From Bin87 sp963666865 (GTDB taxonomy: Bacteria > Chloroflexota > Dehalococcoidia > Lucifugimonadales > UBA3495): DNA of 64,000 nt. The DNA lies in assembly GCA_963666865.1 (NCBI GenBank), contig OY763072.1:1178001-1242000 (forward strand), read 5' to 3'. Shown piece after piece: positions 42,205 through 50,959 of this stretch (its first letter is position 1; each line of letters opens with the position of its first letter). The position numbers and the translations under genes are program-made. The notes under the pieces were generated by a model. It worked only from the letters and a program-made list of their open reading frames with translations, was not told the origin of the DNA and made no database searches.

Positions 42205-43386
42205 TTAGATCAGCACGATTTCCCGCTGCACCGGGGACGAGGCGTAGGGGCCGTCCTCGCTCATGTAGGCGTCGATTTCGGAGCGGACGCCGAACTCGGG
42301 CAGGTAAATGCCCGGCTCGATGGAGAACCCCACGCCGGGGATGATCCGGCGGGTGTCGTGGGTCTCGAAGTTGTCCAGGTTGACGCCTTCGCCGTGGACG
42401 GTGTGGTAGATGCTGTGACCCAGGCGGTGGGTGAAGTAGTCGCCGTAGCCGGCCTCGGTGATGTAACGGCGGGCCACGTCGTCGGCCTGCCAGCCCTGAA
42501 CGGCGTCGCCACTGGCGTGGGAATCCTGGAGGAAGGCCAGCGCGGCGTCCCGGGCGCCGAGGACGATGTCGAATATTTCCCGGTGACGCTGCGGCGGGTC
42601 GTCGCCCACGTAGGCCGTCCAGGTTATGTCGGCGTACACGCTGCCGGGAGTATCCTCCCGCGCCCACAGGTCGATGAGCAGCCAGTCGCCGGCGGCGATG
42701 ACGCTGCTGCCCTCCGGGGCGGGTTCGTAATGAGGGTCCGAGCAGTGGGCGTTGGCGGAAACGATGGGGCCGTCGGCGGTGGTGAGGCCTTCTTCCCGGA
42801 ACCGGCGGCGGATGAACTCCGCGATTTCAAATTCGGTGGGGCCGCCGGATCCCGGCTGATTGAGGCGCTGTCCGACGCGGGCAAAGGCTTCATTGACGAT
42901 GCGGCCCAAGGTATCGGCGGCGCGACGGTGGCCGGCCAGCTGCTCCGGCGACCAGCGTTGCGTCGCATATTGCATCAGGTCCGCGGATGACACCACCTCC
43001 GGCCCCATGCTGCGCACCAGCTCCACGGTGCCGGCGTCAACCCGAGAGACACGGGGCAAGCCGTTACGCGGCGAGTATTCCATGGCCACACGGTCACATT
43101 GGGACAGAGCATCCCGCAGGGCGCTTTCCAGCGTAACCCGGCTGCTGTACACCACCGTATCAACCCCACCATCGGCGAACTTCCCCGCGTCCACGTGATG
43201 GGTCAGCAGGCGGGGCGAACCGTCGGCGGGCACCAGCAAGAAAACGGGCCGGGTCACATGGCCGGAGGGAGTGGCGACCTGGGCCAGCACCGGGTTGCAA
43301 CCGAGGTAATCGTAAATCAACCACGCGGGGAGATTTTCCCGGCGCAGGAATTCCTGGGCATCCTGCAACATTGTCGTATTTGCCAT
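42205..43386 (-). CDS. M24 family metallopeptidase (Xaa-Pro peptidase-like)
   Basis: A 393-residue two-domain protein: a creatinase-like N-terminal half and a pita-bread peptidase domain. Metal ligands are suggested by WLLIDLWARED and YADITWTAY (Asp), HRLGHSIY (His), FSIEPGIYLPEFG (Glu) and VRSEID (Glu). It may cleave X-Pro dipeptides, or be a creatinase-like hydrolase. It is the third gene of a minus-strand run with a CoA transferase and a degenerate SDR; the gap to the latter is 45 bases. Confidence 0.88.
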   Translation of the reverse strand: MANTTMLQDAQEFLRRENLPAWLIYDYLGCNPVLAQVATPSGHVTRPVFLLVPADGSPRLLTHHVDAGKFADGGVDTVVYSSRVTLESALRDALSQCDRVAMEYSPRNGLPRVSRVDAGTVELVRSMGPEVVSSADLMQYATQRWSPEQLAGHRRAADTLGRIVNEAFARVGQRLNQPGSGGPTEFEIAEFIRRRFREEGLTTADGPIVSANAHCSDPHYEPAPEGSSVIAAGDWLLIDLWAREDTPGSVYADITWTAYVGDDPPQRHREIFDIVLGARDAALAFLQDSHASGDAVQGWQADDVARRYITEAGYGDYFTHRLGHSIYHTVHGEGVNLDNFETHDTRRIIPGVGFSIEPGIYLPEFGVRSEIDAYMSEDGPYASSPVQREIVLI

Positions 43387-43431
43387 GGGACCACCCTCCT
43401 GGGGAAGCGCCTGAGTCGCCGGACCGGATGG

Positions 43432-44259
43432 TCAGGCGTAGTTGTGGTGGATACCGCCGTCCACGAGGATGTTTTCGCCGGTGAGGTAGGAGGCCCGCGC
43501 GGAGGCGACCATGCACACTATATCGCCGATTTCATGGGGTTTGCCCATGCGCTGCATGGGAGCGGCGGCGGCCATTTCCTCGAGCTTGGCCCGGGTGCGA
43601 GCTTGGATTTCTTCCTCATCATCCGAATTATCCAGTTCCAGGGTGGCCTGCTCCCTGATGGCGGTTTCGGCCTCCTCCGAATGAACCCCCGCGTAGATCA
43701 CGTTATTCACCGTGATGTTGTATGGGGCCAACTCGGATGCCAGTCCCTTGAAGTAAGCCAGCACCGGGGCCAGGCTCAAGGAGGACAAGGTATTTTGGGG
43801 CGAGACCTCCATGGCGGAGAAGGGCACCAGATTGATGATGCGCCCGGTGCCGAACCGTTTCATGTGGGGAAGCACTTCCCGCGTCAGGTGCACGGCGGAC
43901 ATGAAGTTCCGCGCCAGGGCCGGCTCGATCTGTTCATCCTCCAGTTCGCTGGCCGGTGGGGCGTCGTGTTCCTGGATAGTGGTAATGAGAACGCCGACCT
44001 GACCCTGCCGGTGCAGGGTTTCACGGACCAGCCGATGAATGTCCTGCTCCTTGCCCAGGTCGGCAATGACGGCTCGAAAACGGTCTTGCGGAATATGCAT
44101 ACGCGCCAGGGAGAGCTCGACCTGGCGCATATGGTAGCTGTCGGGCGCGGTCAACGACAGAACCGCCCCCTCCTTGCCCAACGCAGCGGCGGCGGCGGTG
44201 GCGATTTCCAGATGCGAATCGACTACCAGCGCGACGGTATCTTGCAGTCCCAGGTCCAT
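43432..44259 (-). CDS. SDR-fold protein without the catalytic tetrad
   Basis: A 275-residue protein with the short-chain dehydrogenase outline: alternating strand/helix pattern, LPHMKRFGTGRIINLV, PYNITVNNVIYAG, and the closing YLTGENILVDGG. The Gly-rich cofactor motif is replaced (VVDSHLEIATAAA), and where YxxxK should stand there is SSLSL ahead of APVLAYFKGLASELA. It probably cannot do standard SDR chemistry. GGGAGGAA precedes ATG 44259. It is encoded 35 bases after the CoA transferase. Confidence 0.75.
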   Translation of the reverse strand: MDLGLQDTVALVVDSHLEIATAAAAALGKEGAVLSLTAPDSYHMRQVELSLARMHIPQDRFRAVIADLGKEQDIHRLVRETLHRQGQVGVLITTIQEHDAPPASELEDEQIEPALARNFMSAVHLTREVLPHMKRFGTGRIINLVPFSAMEVSPQNTLSSLSLAPVLAYFKGLASELAPYNITVNNVIYAGVHSEEAETAIREQATLELDNSDDEEEIQARTRAKLEEMAAAAPMQRMGKPHEIGDIVCMVASARASYLTGENILVDGGIHHNYA

Positions 44260-44294
44260 CTCGGCTTCCTCCCAACCCTGCTGGTGATCTGGCG

Positions 44295-45500
44295 TTAGAT
44301 GACGCCGGCAGTCTCCATCTGTTCGACTTCCGCGTCGGAATATCCCAGTCCGGTCAGGATTTCGCGGTTGTGTTCTCCCAACAACGGGGGATGCTTGTCC
44401 AGCCCGCCGGGAGTTTCGGAGAACTTGATGGGCAACCCGGTCTGCTTGACCGATCCCAGCGTCGGGTGCGGCATCTCCATGAGCATTTCGCGGTGCAGCA
44501 CCTGGGGGTCGTTGAAAACGTCGGCCAGGTCGTTGATGGGGCCGGCGGGCACGCTGACGGCTTGCAGGTCGGCGACCCAATCGTCGGCGTCCTTGGTCAG
44601 GAAGTATTCCTGCAACAGGGGCACCAGCTTGGAACGATTATTCACACGGACGCCGTTGTTGGAGTAGTCCGGGTGCTCGTGGAGGTCCATGCGGTTGATG
44701 CCCTCGCAGAACCGGTCCCAGAGACGGTCGGAACCCACTGCCACGTTGAAATACTTGCCGTCCTTGCCCATGAAAGCCTGGTAGGGAACCAGCGTAGGGT
44801 GGGCGGCGCCCAGCCGCTGCGGCGCGTCACCCGTGGCGAAGTAGTATCCGGCCTGGTAGGTCATCCACGCCACCTGAGCATCCAGCATGGAAAGGTCGAT
44901 GTATTGCCCTTCGCCTTTCCCTTCCGGTCCACCGCCGGCGGATCGGTGGTACAGGGCAGACATGATGGCGAAGGCGGCCCACATGCCGGCTCCGATGTCG
45001 GACACGGCGATGCCGACCTTCTGGGGATCTCCGCCCAGGTCGCCGGTAATGCTCATCAGGCCGCTGACGCCCTGCATGATCTGGTCGTAGGCTGGCCGAT
45101 CGCGATAGGGACCCGTGGCGCCGAAACCGGAGATGGAGCAATAAACGATGGCGGGATTGACTTTCTTCACGTGCTGGTAGCCCAGGTTGAAGTTGGTCAT
45201 AACGTCGGGAGTGAAGTTCTCCACGATAACGTCGGCGTCGGCGGCGAGCTTCAGGAAGACCTGCTGCGCCTTTTCGTCCCGGAGGTTCAGGGTCAGGCTG
45301 CGTTTGTTGCGATTGACCGAGAGGAAGTAGGCCGACTCCTCGCCGATGAACGGCGGACCCCATTTGCGGGTGTCGTCGCCCACGCCGGGCCGCTCGATTT
45401 TGATCACGTCGGCGCCGTAATCGCCCAGCATCGTGGCGCAGAATGGGCCGGCCAGGGCGCGGGTCAGGTCGAGTACCTTGATGCCGTCCAGGGGTTTCAT
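44295..45500 (-). CDS. CaiB/BaiF family (class III) CoA transferase
   Basis: A 401-residue class III CoA transferase, moving CoA between carboxylic acids through an aspartyl-CoA intermediate. LDLTRALAGPFCATMLGDYGADVIKIE, NRNKRSLTLNL and the catalytic Asp in RPAYDQIMQG are conserved, with the end PPLLGEHNREIL. ATG 45500 after GGAGGAATAC fits the family start MKPLDGIKVLDL; upstream in-frame residues lack likeness. The substrate is unknown. It leads the operon with the SDR-fold and M24 genes. Confidence 0.92.
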   Translation of the reverse strand: MKPLDGIKVLDLTRALAGPFCATMLGDYGADVIKIERPGVGDDTRKWGPPFIGEESAYFLSVNRNKRSLTLNLRDEKAQQVFLKLAADADVIVENFTPDVMTNFNLGYQHVKKVNPAIVYCSISGFGATGPYRDRPAYDQIMQGVSGLMSITGDLGGDPQKVGIAVSDIGAGMWAAFAIMSALYHRSAGGGPEGKGEGQYIDLSMLDAQVAWMTYQAGYYFATGDAPQRLGAAHPTLVPYQAFMGKDGKYFNVAVGSDRLWDRFCEGINRMDLHEHPDYSNNGVRVNNRSKLVPLLQEYFLTKDADDWVADLQAVSVPAGPINDLADVFNDPQVLHREMLMEMPHPTLGSVKQTGLPIKFSETPGGLDKHPPLLGEHNREILTGLGYSDAEVEQMETAGVI

Positions 45501-45563
45501 TTTCGGGTATTCCTCCATACCGTCGGCGCACAAATGGTGCGCAAGGCTCCGCGCGATTGGAGT

Positions 45564-45569
45564 ATTATA
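45564..45569 (-). promoter_or_regulatory. -10 box ahead of the CoA transferase operon
   Basis: TATAAT on the minus strand, about 63 bases before ATG 45500. The -35 region (TGTCAG, 16-base spacing) is weak. Confidence 0.35.
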
Positions 45570-45658
45570 GCGCAATAGCCGTGAGCTGACACCGTTCACT
45601 GTCAGGCGACGCGCCCGGACAGTATAGTCACCCCGGCTACTCCGGAGGAAAATGAGTT

Positions 45659-45976
45659 ATGACTATCGAAGGCCGCCTCAGCCGATTGGAAGGCGCTTAC
45701 GAACAAATCAACCAACGATTGGGCGACCACATCGAACGCTTCGCCGAAATTTCCCGGAGGTTGCAGGGCCTGAGTGAGGAAATCCAGAACGTGCGCGGTG
45801 AAATCCAGAACGTGCGCGGTGAAATCCAGAACGTGCGCGAAGAAGTGAATGGGCTTCGCAGCGAGATGAATGCCAACATTGCCGGCATCCGCCGCGAAAA
45901 TCGCTGGATTGGCGGCATCATCATCGCCGGTATTATCGCCACCGTGATCAGCGTCATCATTTCGTCGCTGTTATGA
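45659..45976 (+). CDS. Tail-anchored coiled-coil protein, 105 aa
   Basis: Residues 1-80 are a long heptad-pattern helix; 81-105 contain one hydrophobic span (WIGGIIIAGIIATVISVII). Within the helix, a 21-base unit encoding EIQNVRG is repeated three times in direct tandem (45779-45841), i.e. whole heptads. CGGAGGAAAATGAG precedes the ATG. Function unknown; such proteins can act as membrane-bound spacers or clamps. Confidence 0.7.
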   Translation: MTIEGRLSRLEGAYEQINQRLGDHIERFAEISRRLQGLSEEIQNVRGEIQNVRGEIQNVREEVNGLRSEMNANIAGIRRENRWIGGIIIAGIIATVISVIISSLL

Positions 45977-46036
45977 GGCACTATGGTAATATGACGCATC
46001 ACGCCATGCCCGCCGCTACCATTGCGAGGTGAACCC

Positions 46037-48370
46037 ATGACCACCACTCAGCAATCCGCCGCTACTCAAGGCTACAGCGTCATCGGCAGCCGCCCCATCC
46101 GCCACGACGGGACCGACAAGGTCACCGGGCGGGCGCAGTACGGGGCCGACATTCACCTGCCGGGAATGCTCCACGCCAAGATCCTGCGCAGTCCCCACGC
46201 TCACGCCCGCATCAGAAGCATCGACACCAGCAAGGCCGAGGCCATGCCTGGCGTCCACGCGGTGGTGACCTCCGCCGACCTGCCCCAGTCGGGCGGACGG
46301 TTGCTTGACCTGGGCGAAGGGGCGATGATCAACCCCAAGTTCCTCAGCAACAACTGTCTCGCCGCGGAGAAAGCCCTCTACAAGGGCCACGCCATCGCCG
46401 CCGTCGCCGCCGACAGCGCCCACGAGGCCGAGCTGGCTCTGGCCCTGATCGACGTTGATTACGAGGTTCTGGAACCCGTAACCGACGTGCTGGAGGCCAT
46501 GCGCGACGACGCCCCGCTGGTTCACGAGCGCCTGGCAAACGTGAACGACCCCAACGTCCGCCCCGGAGGGCTGCTGGGCGCTGATGACGTCGGTAAGGTG
46601 GGCAACGTGCCCAACCGCTATTTCTACGAGATTGGCGACATCGAGGCCGGCTTCGCCGCCGCCGATGTGGTCATCGAGCGGGAGTTCCGCACCAAGGCCG
46701 TCCACCAGGGCTACATTGAACCCCACGCGGCCACCGCCCTGTGGAACGCCGACGACACCCTGCATCTCTGGTGCAGCAGCCAGGGACACTTCAACGTCCG
46801 TGACCAGACCTCGACCATCATGGGCATTCCGGTGTCCAAGGTGCTGGTGACCCAGCTGGAGATCGGCGGCGGGTTCGGCGGCAAGACTTTGGTCTATCTG
46901 GAGCCGGTGGCAGCCGCGCTGTCCCGCAAGACGGGCCGGCCGGTGAAGATCCAGATGTCCCGCATCGAGGTGTTCGAGGGCACCGGCCCCACCTCCGGTG
47001 GGTACATGAGGGTGAAGATGGGGGCGACCAACGACGGCAAGATCACCGCCGCCGACGTGGCCTTGTACTACGAGGCTGGCGCGTATCCCGGCTCGCCGGT
47101 CAACCCCGGCGCCCAGTGCGCCCTCTCCTGCTACAACATCGCCAACGGGAAGATCGAGGCCGCCGACGTGGTGCTGAACCATCCCAAGACGGCGGCCTAC
47201 CGCGCGCCCGGTTCGCCGGCGGCGTGCTTTGCCGTTGAGACGGTGGTGGACGAAATCTGTGAACGGATCGGGATGGACAAGCTGGACTTCCGCACGCTCA
47301 ACGGAGCCAAGCAAGGCGACCGCCGGGTCACCGGGCCGCAGTTCGGCAGCATCGGCTGGCTGGAAACGGTGCAGGCGTTGCGGGAGCATGACCACTGGAA
47401 CGCCCCCATCGACCGTTCGCCGGAGGCCGAGGGCAAGAAGGTTGGTCGCGGCGTCGCCGGCGGCTTCTGGTTCAACGGCACCGGCCCGGCCAGCGCCATC
47501 GTCAGCGTGTTGGCCGACGGCACCGTGAGCCTGGTGGAGGGTTCGCCGGACATCGGCGGCACCCGCGCTGTGGCGGCCATGCACGTGGCCGAGGTGCTGG
47601 GCATCGCCGCCGAGGACGTTGCGCCGGCGGTGGGCGACACCAACTCCATCGGCTGGACTTCCATGACTGGCGGCAGCGGCGTCGCCTTCAAGACCGGCTG
47701 GGCTTCTTATGAGGCGGCCCAGGACGTGAAGCAGCAGATGATCAACCGCGCCGCCCGCATCTGGGACATCGACCCGGAGAACGTGGAATTCGACAACGGC
47801 GTGATCCAGCACAAGTCGGAGCCGGAACTGCGGTTCACCTTCCGGGAACTGGCGTCCCGGCTCAACGGCACCGGCGGCCCCATCGTCGGGCGGGCCAACG
47901 TGTCGCCCACCGGCGTCGGCGGAGCCTACGCGCTGCACATCGCCGACGTGGCGGTGGACGAGGAAACCGGCAAGGTGGACATCCTGCGTTACACCGCCCT
48001 CCAGGACGCCGGCACCGCCATTCACCCGTCCTACGTGGAAGGGCAGATCCAGGGTGGCGCCGTACAGGGCATCGGCTGGGCGCTGAACGAAGAGTACTAC
48101 TTCAACGACGACGCTCAGTTGCAGAACTCCAGCTTCCTGGACTACCGGATGCCCACGGCGCTGGATCTGCCGATGATCGACACCGTGGTGGTGGAAGTGC
48201 CCAACCCCGGACACCCCTACGGTGTGCGGGGCGTCGGCGAAGTGCCCATCGTCCCGCCCATGGCCGCCATCGCCAACGCCATCCACGACGCCACCGGCGT
48301 CCGGATGCAGAACCTGCCGATGAACCCCGGCGCAGTGCTGGAAGCGCTGTGGGAACAGAACGGCGGCTGA
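46037..48370 (+). CDS. Xanthine dehydrogenase/CO dehydrogenase-family molybdopterin-binding subunit
   Basis: A 777-residue large subunit of a molybdenum hydroxylase. GRAQYGADIHLPGMLHAKIL is the family start; GGGFGGKT, AYRAPGSPAACFA and the catalytic Glu in GVRGVGEVPIVPP are present. The CO-dehydrogenase loop with its special Cys is not obvious. No iron-sulfur or FAD subunit gene lies nearby, so the partners must be elsewhere or absent. GAGGTGA precedes ATG 46037. The substrate is unknown. Confidence 0.92.
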   Translation: MTTTQQSAATQGYSVIGSRPIRHDGTDKVTGRAQYGADIHLPGMLHAKILRSPHAHARIRSIDTSKAEAMPGVHAVVTSADLPQSGGRLLDLGEGAMINPKFLSNNCLAAEKALYKGHAIAAVAADSAHEAELALALIDVDYEVLEPVTDVLEAMRDDAPLVHERLANVNDPNVRPGGLLGADDVGKVGNVPNRYFYEIGDIEAGFAAADVVIEREFRTKAVHQGYIEPHAATALWNADDTLHLWCSSQGHFNVRDQTSTIMGIPVSKVLVTQLEIGGGFGGKTLVYLEPVAAALSRKTGRPVKIQMSRIEVFEGTGPTSGGYMRVKMGATNDGKITAADVALYYEAGAYPGSPVNPGAQCALSCYNIANGKIEAADVVLNHPKTAAYRAPGSPAACFAVETVVDEICERIGMDKLDFRTLNGAKQGDRRVTGPQFGSIGWLETVQALREHDHWNAPIDRSPEAEGKKVGRGVAGGFWFNGTGPASAIVSVLADGTVSLVEGSPDIGGTRAVAAMHVAEVLGIAAEDVAPAVGDTNSIGWTSMTGGSGVAFKTGWASYEAAQDVKQQMINRAARIWDIDPENVEFDNGVIQHKSEPELRFTFRELASRLNGTGGPIVGRANVSPTGVGGAYALHIADVAVDEETGKVDILRYTALQDAGTAIHPSYVEGQIQGGAVQGIGWALNEEYYFNDDAQLQNSSFLDYRMPTALDLPMIDTVVVEVPNPGHPYGVRGVGEVPIVPPMAAIANAIHDATGVRMQNLPMNPGAVLEALWEQNGG

Positions 48371-48396
48371 TCCCGCTGCAAAGCGGTTGGTAAAAT

Positions 48397-48424
48397 GTAG
48401 GGGCGAATGATTATTCGCCCCTAC
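48397..48424. repeat. Family B palindrome
   Basis: Arm GTAGGGGCGAATGA then TTATTCGCCCCTAC, between the molybdenum hydroxylase gene and a small accessory gene. Confidence 0.8.
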
Positions 48425-48447
48425 TTTCCATAATTAGGAAGCGCCCG

Positions 48448-48930
48448 ATGTCCACAATGCAAACGCCGCAGGATGGAGTTGCCATTGACCCCGCTGGAAT
48501 TGCGTGTCCTTACGAGAGATTCGTTGCCGGGGGAATCCGCCGCGGGCTGCTCCGCATCATTGGGTTGGAGCAAGTAAGGTTGTTGCATACCGAATGGGGC
48601 GAAACTCACAATTTTCTGTATGATCTGCTTGAGGATGCCGGCGACAAGAACGCTATCGGAGACGATGAATACTACGACTTATTGAACGCCGCCGTCATCG
48701 CCGTCGGCAAAAATGCGGACGGTCAGGATGCTTACGCAGTCGTGGAAATCGGCGTCACCCTGAACAGCACCCACGTCAACCGGGCCGCCCGCCGCGCCCG
48801 GGCGCTGGCAGAGGCAACCGGCGCCGAATGCAGCGCCGTAACAGTGGGCAGCGAAATCCCGGACGCGGAACGCCAGCGGGCGACGTGGGCCGGCGTTGCC
48901 GCCATTGCGGTGGCCGCGCCGGAGGATTAG
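48448..48930 (+). CDS. Hypothetical protein, 160 aa, possibly PD-(D/E)XK-like fold
   Basis: Not a family I can name with confidence. The middle has the run AYAVVEIGVTLNSTHVNRAARRARAL, whose strand-Glu-helix order recalls small degenerate PD-(D/E)XK proteins, but the usual catalytic Lys after Glu is Gly. The N-terminal half has a short helical segment (FVAGGIRRGLLRIIGL). It is followed after six bases by a helical-repeat gene, probably as one unit. Confidence 0.55.
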   Translation: MSTMQTPQDGVAIDPAGIACPYERFVAGGIRRGLLRIIGLEQVRLLHTEWGETHNFLYDLLEDAGDKNAIGDDEYYDLLNAAVIAVGKNADGQDAYAVVEIGVTLNSTHVNRAARRARALAEATGAECSAVTVGSEIPDAERQRATWAGVAAIAVAAPED

Positions 48931-48936
48931 GTGACC

Positions 48937-49290
48937 ATGACCGCCAAAAGCATCATCCCCGAAAACATCCAGGCGCTGCTTGACCGCGCCGACCTGAGCC
49001 TGCTGAGGGGCAAGCACGGCGAGGCGTCAACTTTCTTCTGGAAGGCCACGGAGGCGGCGATAAAGCAGGCGGCATCGGCCCGCGAACGCAAGCTGCCTTC
49101 GTTGGATTACGACGACGTGGAACCGTTCATTGACAGCTTGGAGAATCAAACCGGCATCCCGCTAGTATCGGGCTACTTGATTACGCTCGAGTTCCAGGCC
49201 AACGGCGATGGGGATCTAATGGACCTGGACGACGTGGTGTTCTACGAGCCGGTAGTGCGCTCGTTCATCGCGCGTTTGCTCGCGGCCTGA
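48937..49290 (+). CDS. Small helical protein, HEPN/PaREP1-like, 117 aa
   Basis: The N-terminal half (LLDRADLSLLRGKHGEASTF followed by WKATEAAIKQAA) has the paired-helix look of PaREP1/HEPN-type small proteins. An acidic C-terminal half follows. No RNase R-x4-H motif is visible. GGAGG upstream favours ATG 48937 over GTG 48931. It is probably cotranscribed with the preceding gene; the pair may act together. Confidence 0.5.
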   Translation: MTAKSIIPENIQALLDRADLSLLRGKHGEASTFFWKATEAAIKQAASARERKLPSLDYDDVEPFIDSLENQTGIPLVSGYLITLEFQANGDGDLMDLDDVVFYEPVVRSFIARLLAA

Positions 49291-49364
49291 TAAGACGCCG
49301 CCCGACCACTATGAACTTTCGCTGCGCTGCCGGCATAGGTCTGTTAATCTACAGGAGAAAACAA

Positions 49365-50438
49365 ATGACCACAGTGGAATTGGGAAAGATAGAGCCCGTG
49401 GACATAGGTCGTCTATGGCAGGGTGAGGGAGTGGAATTCGCTCGCTGGCTCTCGGAGAATCTGCAACTGTTGGGCGCACCGCTGCACATGGACTTGGAAT
49501 TGGTACGACTTGAACCGCCAGTGGGCTGGTTTTGGCTGAACATTCTGGCCAAAGAAGTCGGGAGCAACAACACGGTTGCAATCGCACTCCAGCGCTATCA
49601 CAGCCGGCACGACCAACTCGGTTCGCTGGTGGCGTATGCGGCGCAACACGATGCCAAGACCTTGGTCTGGGTGACACCGGAATTTCGCGCGGAACACCGA
49701 GAAACCTTGGAGTGGCTCAACCAATGGACTGCGGACGACATCGAGGTATATGGAGTAGAGGTACGTGCCATCAAAATCGACAACTCACCACCTGGTCACG
49801 AGTTCCGCCCCGTGGCTTTCGGCGATGCGCTGGCCAAACGTGCCCGCGCAGCAGCCAGCGGGTTGACGCCGATTGCCTATCGGCGATTGAATTTCTATCA
49901 ACCGTTGGTCGCGGATCTCTGGCGAGAAGACTTCACCAATCGCACTACAGCGCGGGCTGGCGGTGGCCAGTCATTTCCGTCGGGGTTTTCCGGTGTTTCA
50001 TATAACGCCGCATTTGGTTGGGGCAAGGCTTTGGTTCACATTTGGATATCGACTGGGGATCAGAGCAAAAGTGCTCAGATATACGAATCTCTGTTGAACC
50101 GTGAGGCGGATTTGAAAGCCAAGTTGGAAGACCTCAGATTTGACCTGATAGGTGATCTCGGCGGTTGGCGCCGGGTTAGCGCTGGGGTGTCTCGGGATGA
50201 TTCCCTGAACTCGTCCGACGAGGAACTCGAGGAAATTCGCAACTGGATGTTCCATAATCTCATTGCCCTCAAGACAGCCTTCCAACCTCGCTTGGAAGAG
50301 GTCATGCAAGCGCTAGCCAAGGAAGCTGCGGATGCAGAATCACGAAGTGCTGAGGGAGACGAAATTACTCAGGAAGCGCCCATGTCCACACCTGAAAGCG
50401 AAGAACAGCCCGCGGGCGAGTACCGAGAGGAGGAGTAG
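49365..50438 (+). CDS. DUF4268-type protein with a degenerate nuclease domain
   Basis: A 357-residue protein. Residues ~1-150 resemble the PD-(D/E)XK-like N-domain of DUF4268 proteins: LGSLVAYAAQHDAKTLVWVTPEF, EHRETLEWLNQWT and YGVEV. The putative catalytic residues are changed compared with the genes at 50441 and 59165: WLNIL replaces LDLL/LDVL, and ALQ replaces ENQ. The C-terminal ~200 residues match DUF4268 in layout (RLNFYQPLVADLW onward, and a helical end). AGGAGA precedes ATG 49365. It ends two bases before the next gene. Confidence 0.7.
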   Translation: MTTVELGKIEPVDIGRLWQGEGVEFARWLSENLQLLGAPLHMDLELVRLEPPVGWFWLNILAKEVGSNNTVAIALQRYHSRHDQLGSLVAYAAQHDAKTLVWVTPEFRAEHRETLEWLNQWTADDIEVYGVEVRAIKIDNSPPGHEFRPVAFGDALAKRARAAASGLTPIAYRRLNFYQPLVADLWREDFTNRTTARAGGGQSFPSGFSGVSYNAAFGWGKALVHIWISTGDQSKSAQIYESLLNREADLKAKLEDLRFDLIGDLGGWRRVSAGVSRDDSLNSSDEELEEIRNWMFHNLIALKTAFQPRLEEVMQALAKEAADAESRSAEGDEITQEAPMSTPESEEQPAGEYREEE

Positions 50439-50440
50439 TC

Positions 50441-50899
50441 ATGGCGAGACCCCAACTAGGAAATATAGAACGCGTGAAACCTCGCGATGTCTGGGCTAAC
50501 GAAGCCATCAATTTCACCCCCTGGCTCGCCCAAAATCTTCCGTCGTTAGGTGCAGCATTGGGAATGGACCTGGAATTCGTCAGAAGGGAGGCATCCACCG
50601 GCAACTTTTCCCTGGACCTACTTGCGCGCGACGGAAGCGGAGCAAGGGTAGCCATCGAAAATCAATTGGAGTGGAGTGACAACAGCCATTTGGGACAAGT
50701 GCTGACTTATGCCGCGCATTTTGATGCGCGGACATTGATCTGGGTTTCTCCAAAATTCAACGATGTGCATCGCTCCGCCATCGAATGGCTGAACAACGCA
50801 ACCGGCGGCACAATCAAAATTTACGGCGTAGAAGTCAATACCATCAGAATTGGCGACTCGAGAGCAGCTGTAAACTTCGTCCCGGTTATCGTTCCCTGA
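50441..50899 (+). CDS. Stand-alone nuclease-like domain related to DUF4268 proteins
   Basis: A 152-residue protein matching only the N-terminal domain of its neighbour. FSLDLLARDGSGARVAIENQ keeps the Asp and Glu-x-Gln expected of the PD-(D/E)XK-like core, and HLGQVLTYAAHFDARTLIWV is conserved. It stops where the DUF4268 domain would begin (FVPVIVP). Since the preceding protein has the C-domain but a broken core, the two may form one functional unit. Confidence 0.7.
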   Translation: MARPQLGNIERVKPRDVWANEAINFTPWLAQNLPSLGAALGMDLEFVRREASTGNFSLDLLARDGSGARVAIENQLEWSDNSHLGQVLTYAAHFDARTLIWVSPKFNDVHRSAIEWLNNATGGTIKIYGVEVNTIRIGDSRAAVNFVPVIVP

Positions 50900-50959
50900 G
50901 TTGGTGGGCACAAGTTTGAGAATTCACACAGTGCTAGCGAAGGAGTGGAGGAATATGTG

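Noticed and set aside
46016..48286. 756-codon open frame on the minus strand opposite the molybdenum hydroxylase gene
   Set aside because: Antisense shadow with His/Val/Gly-rich composition and no recognisable domain.
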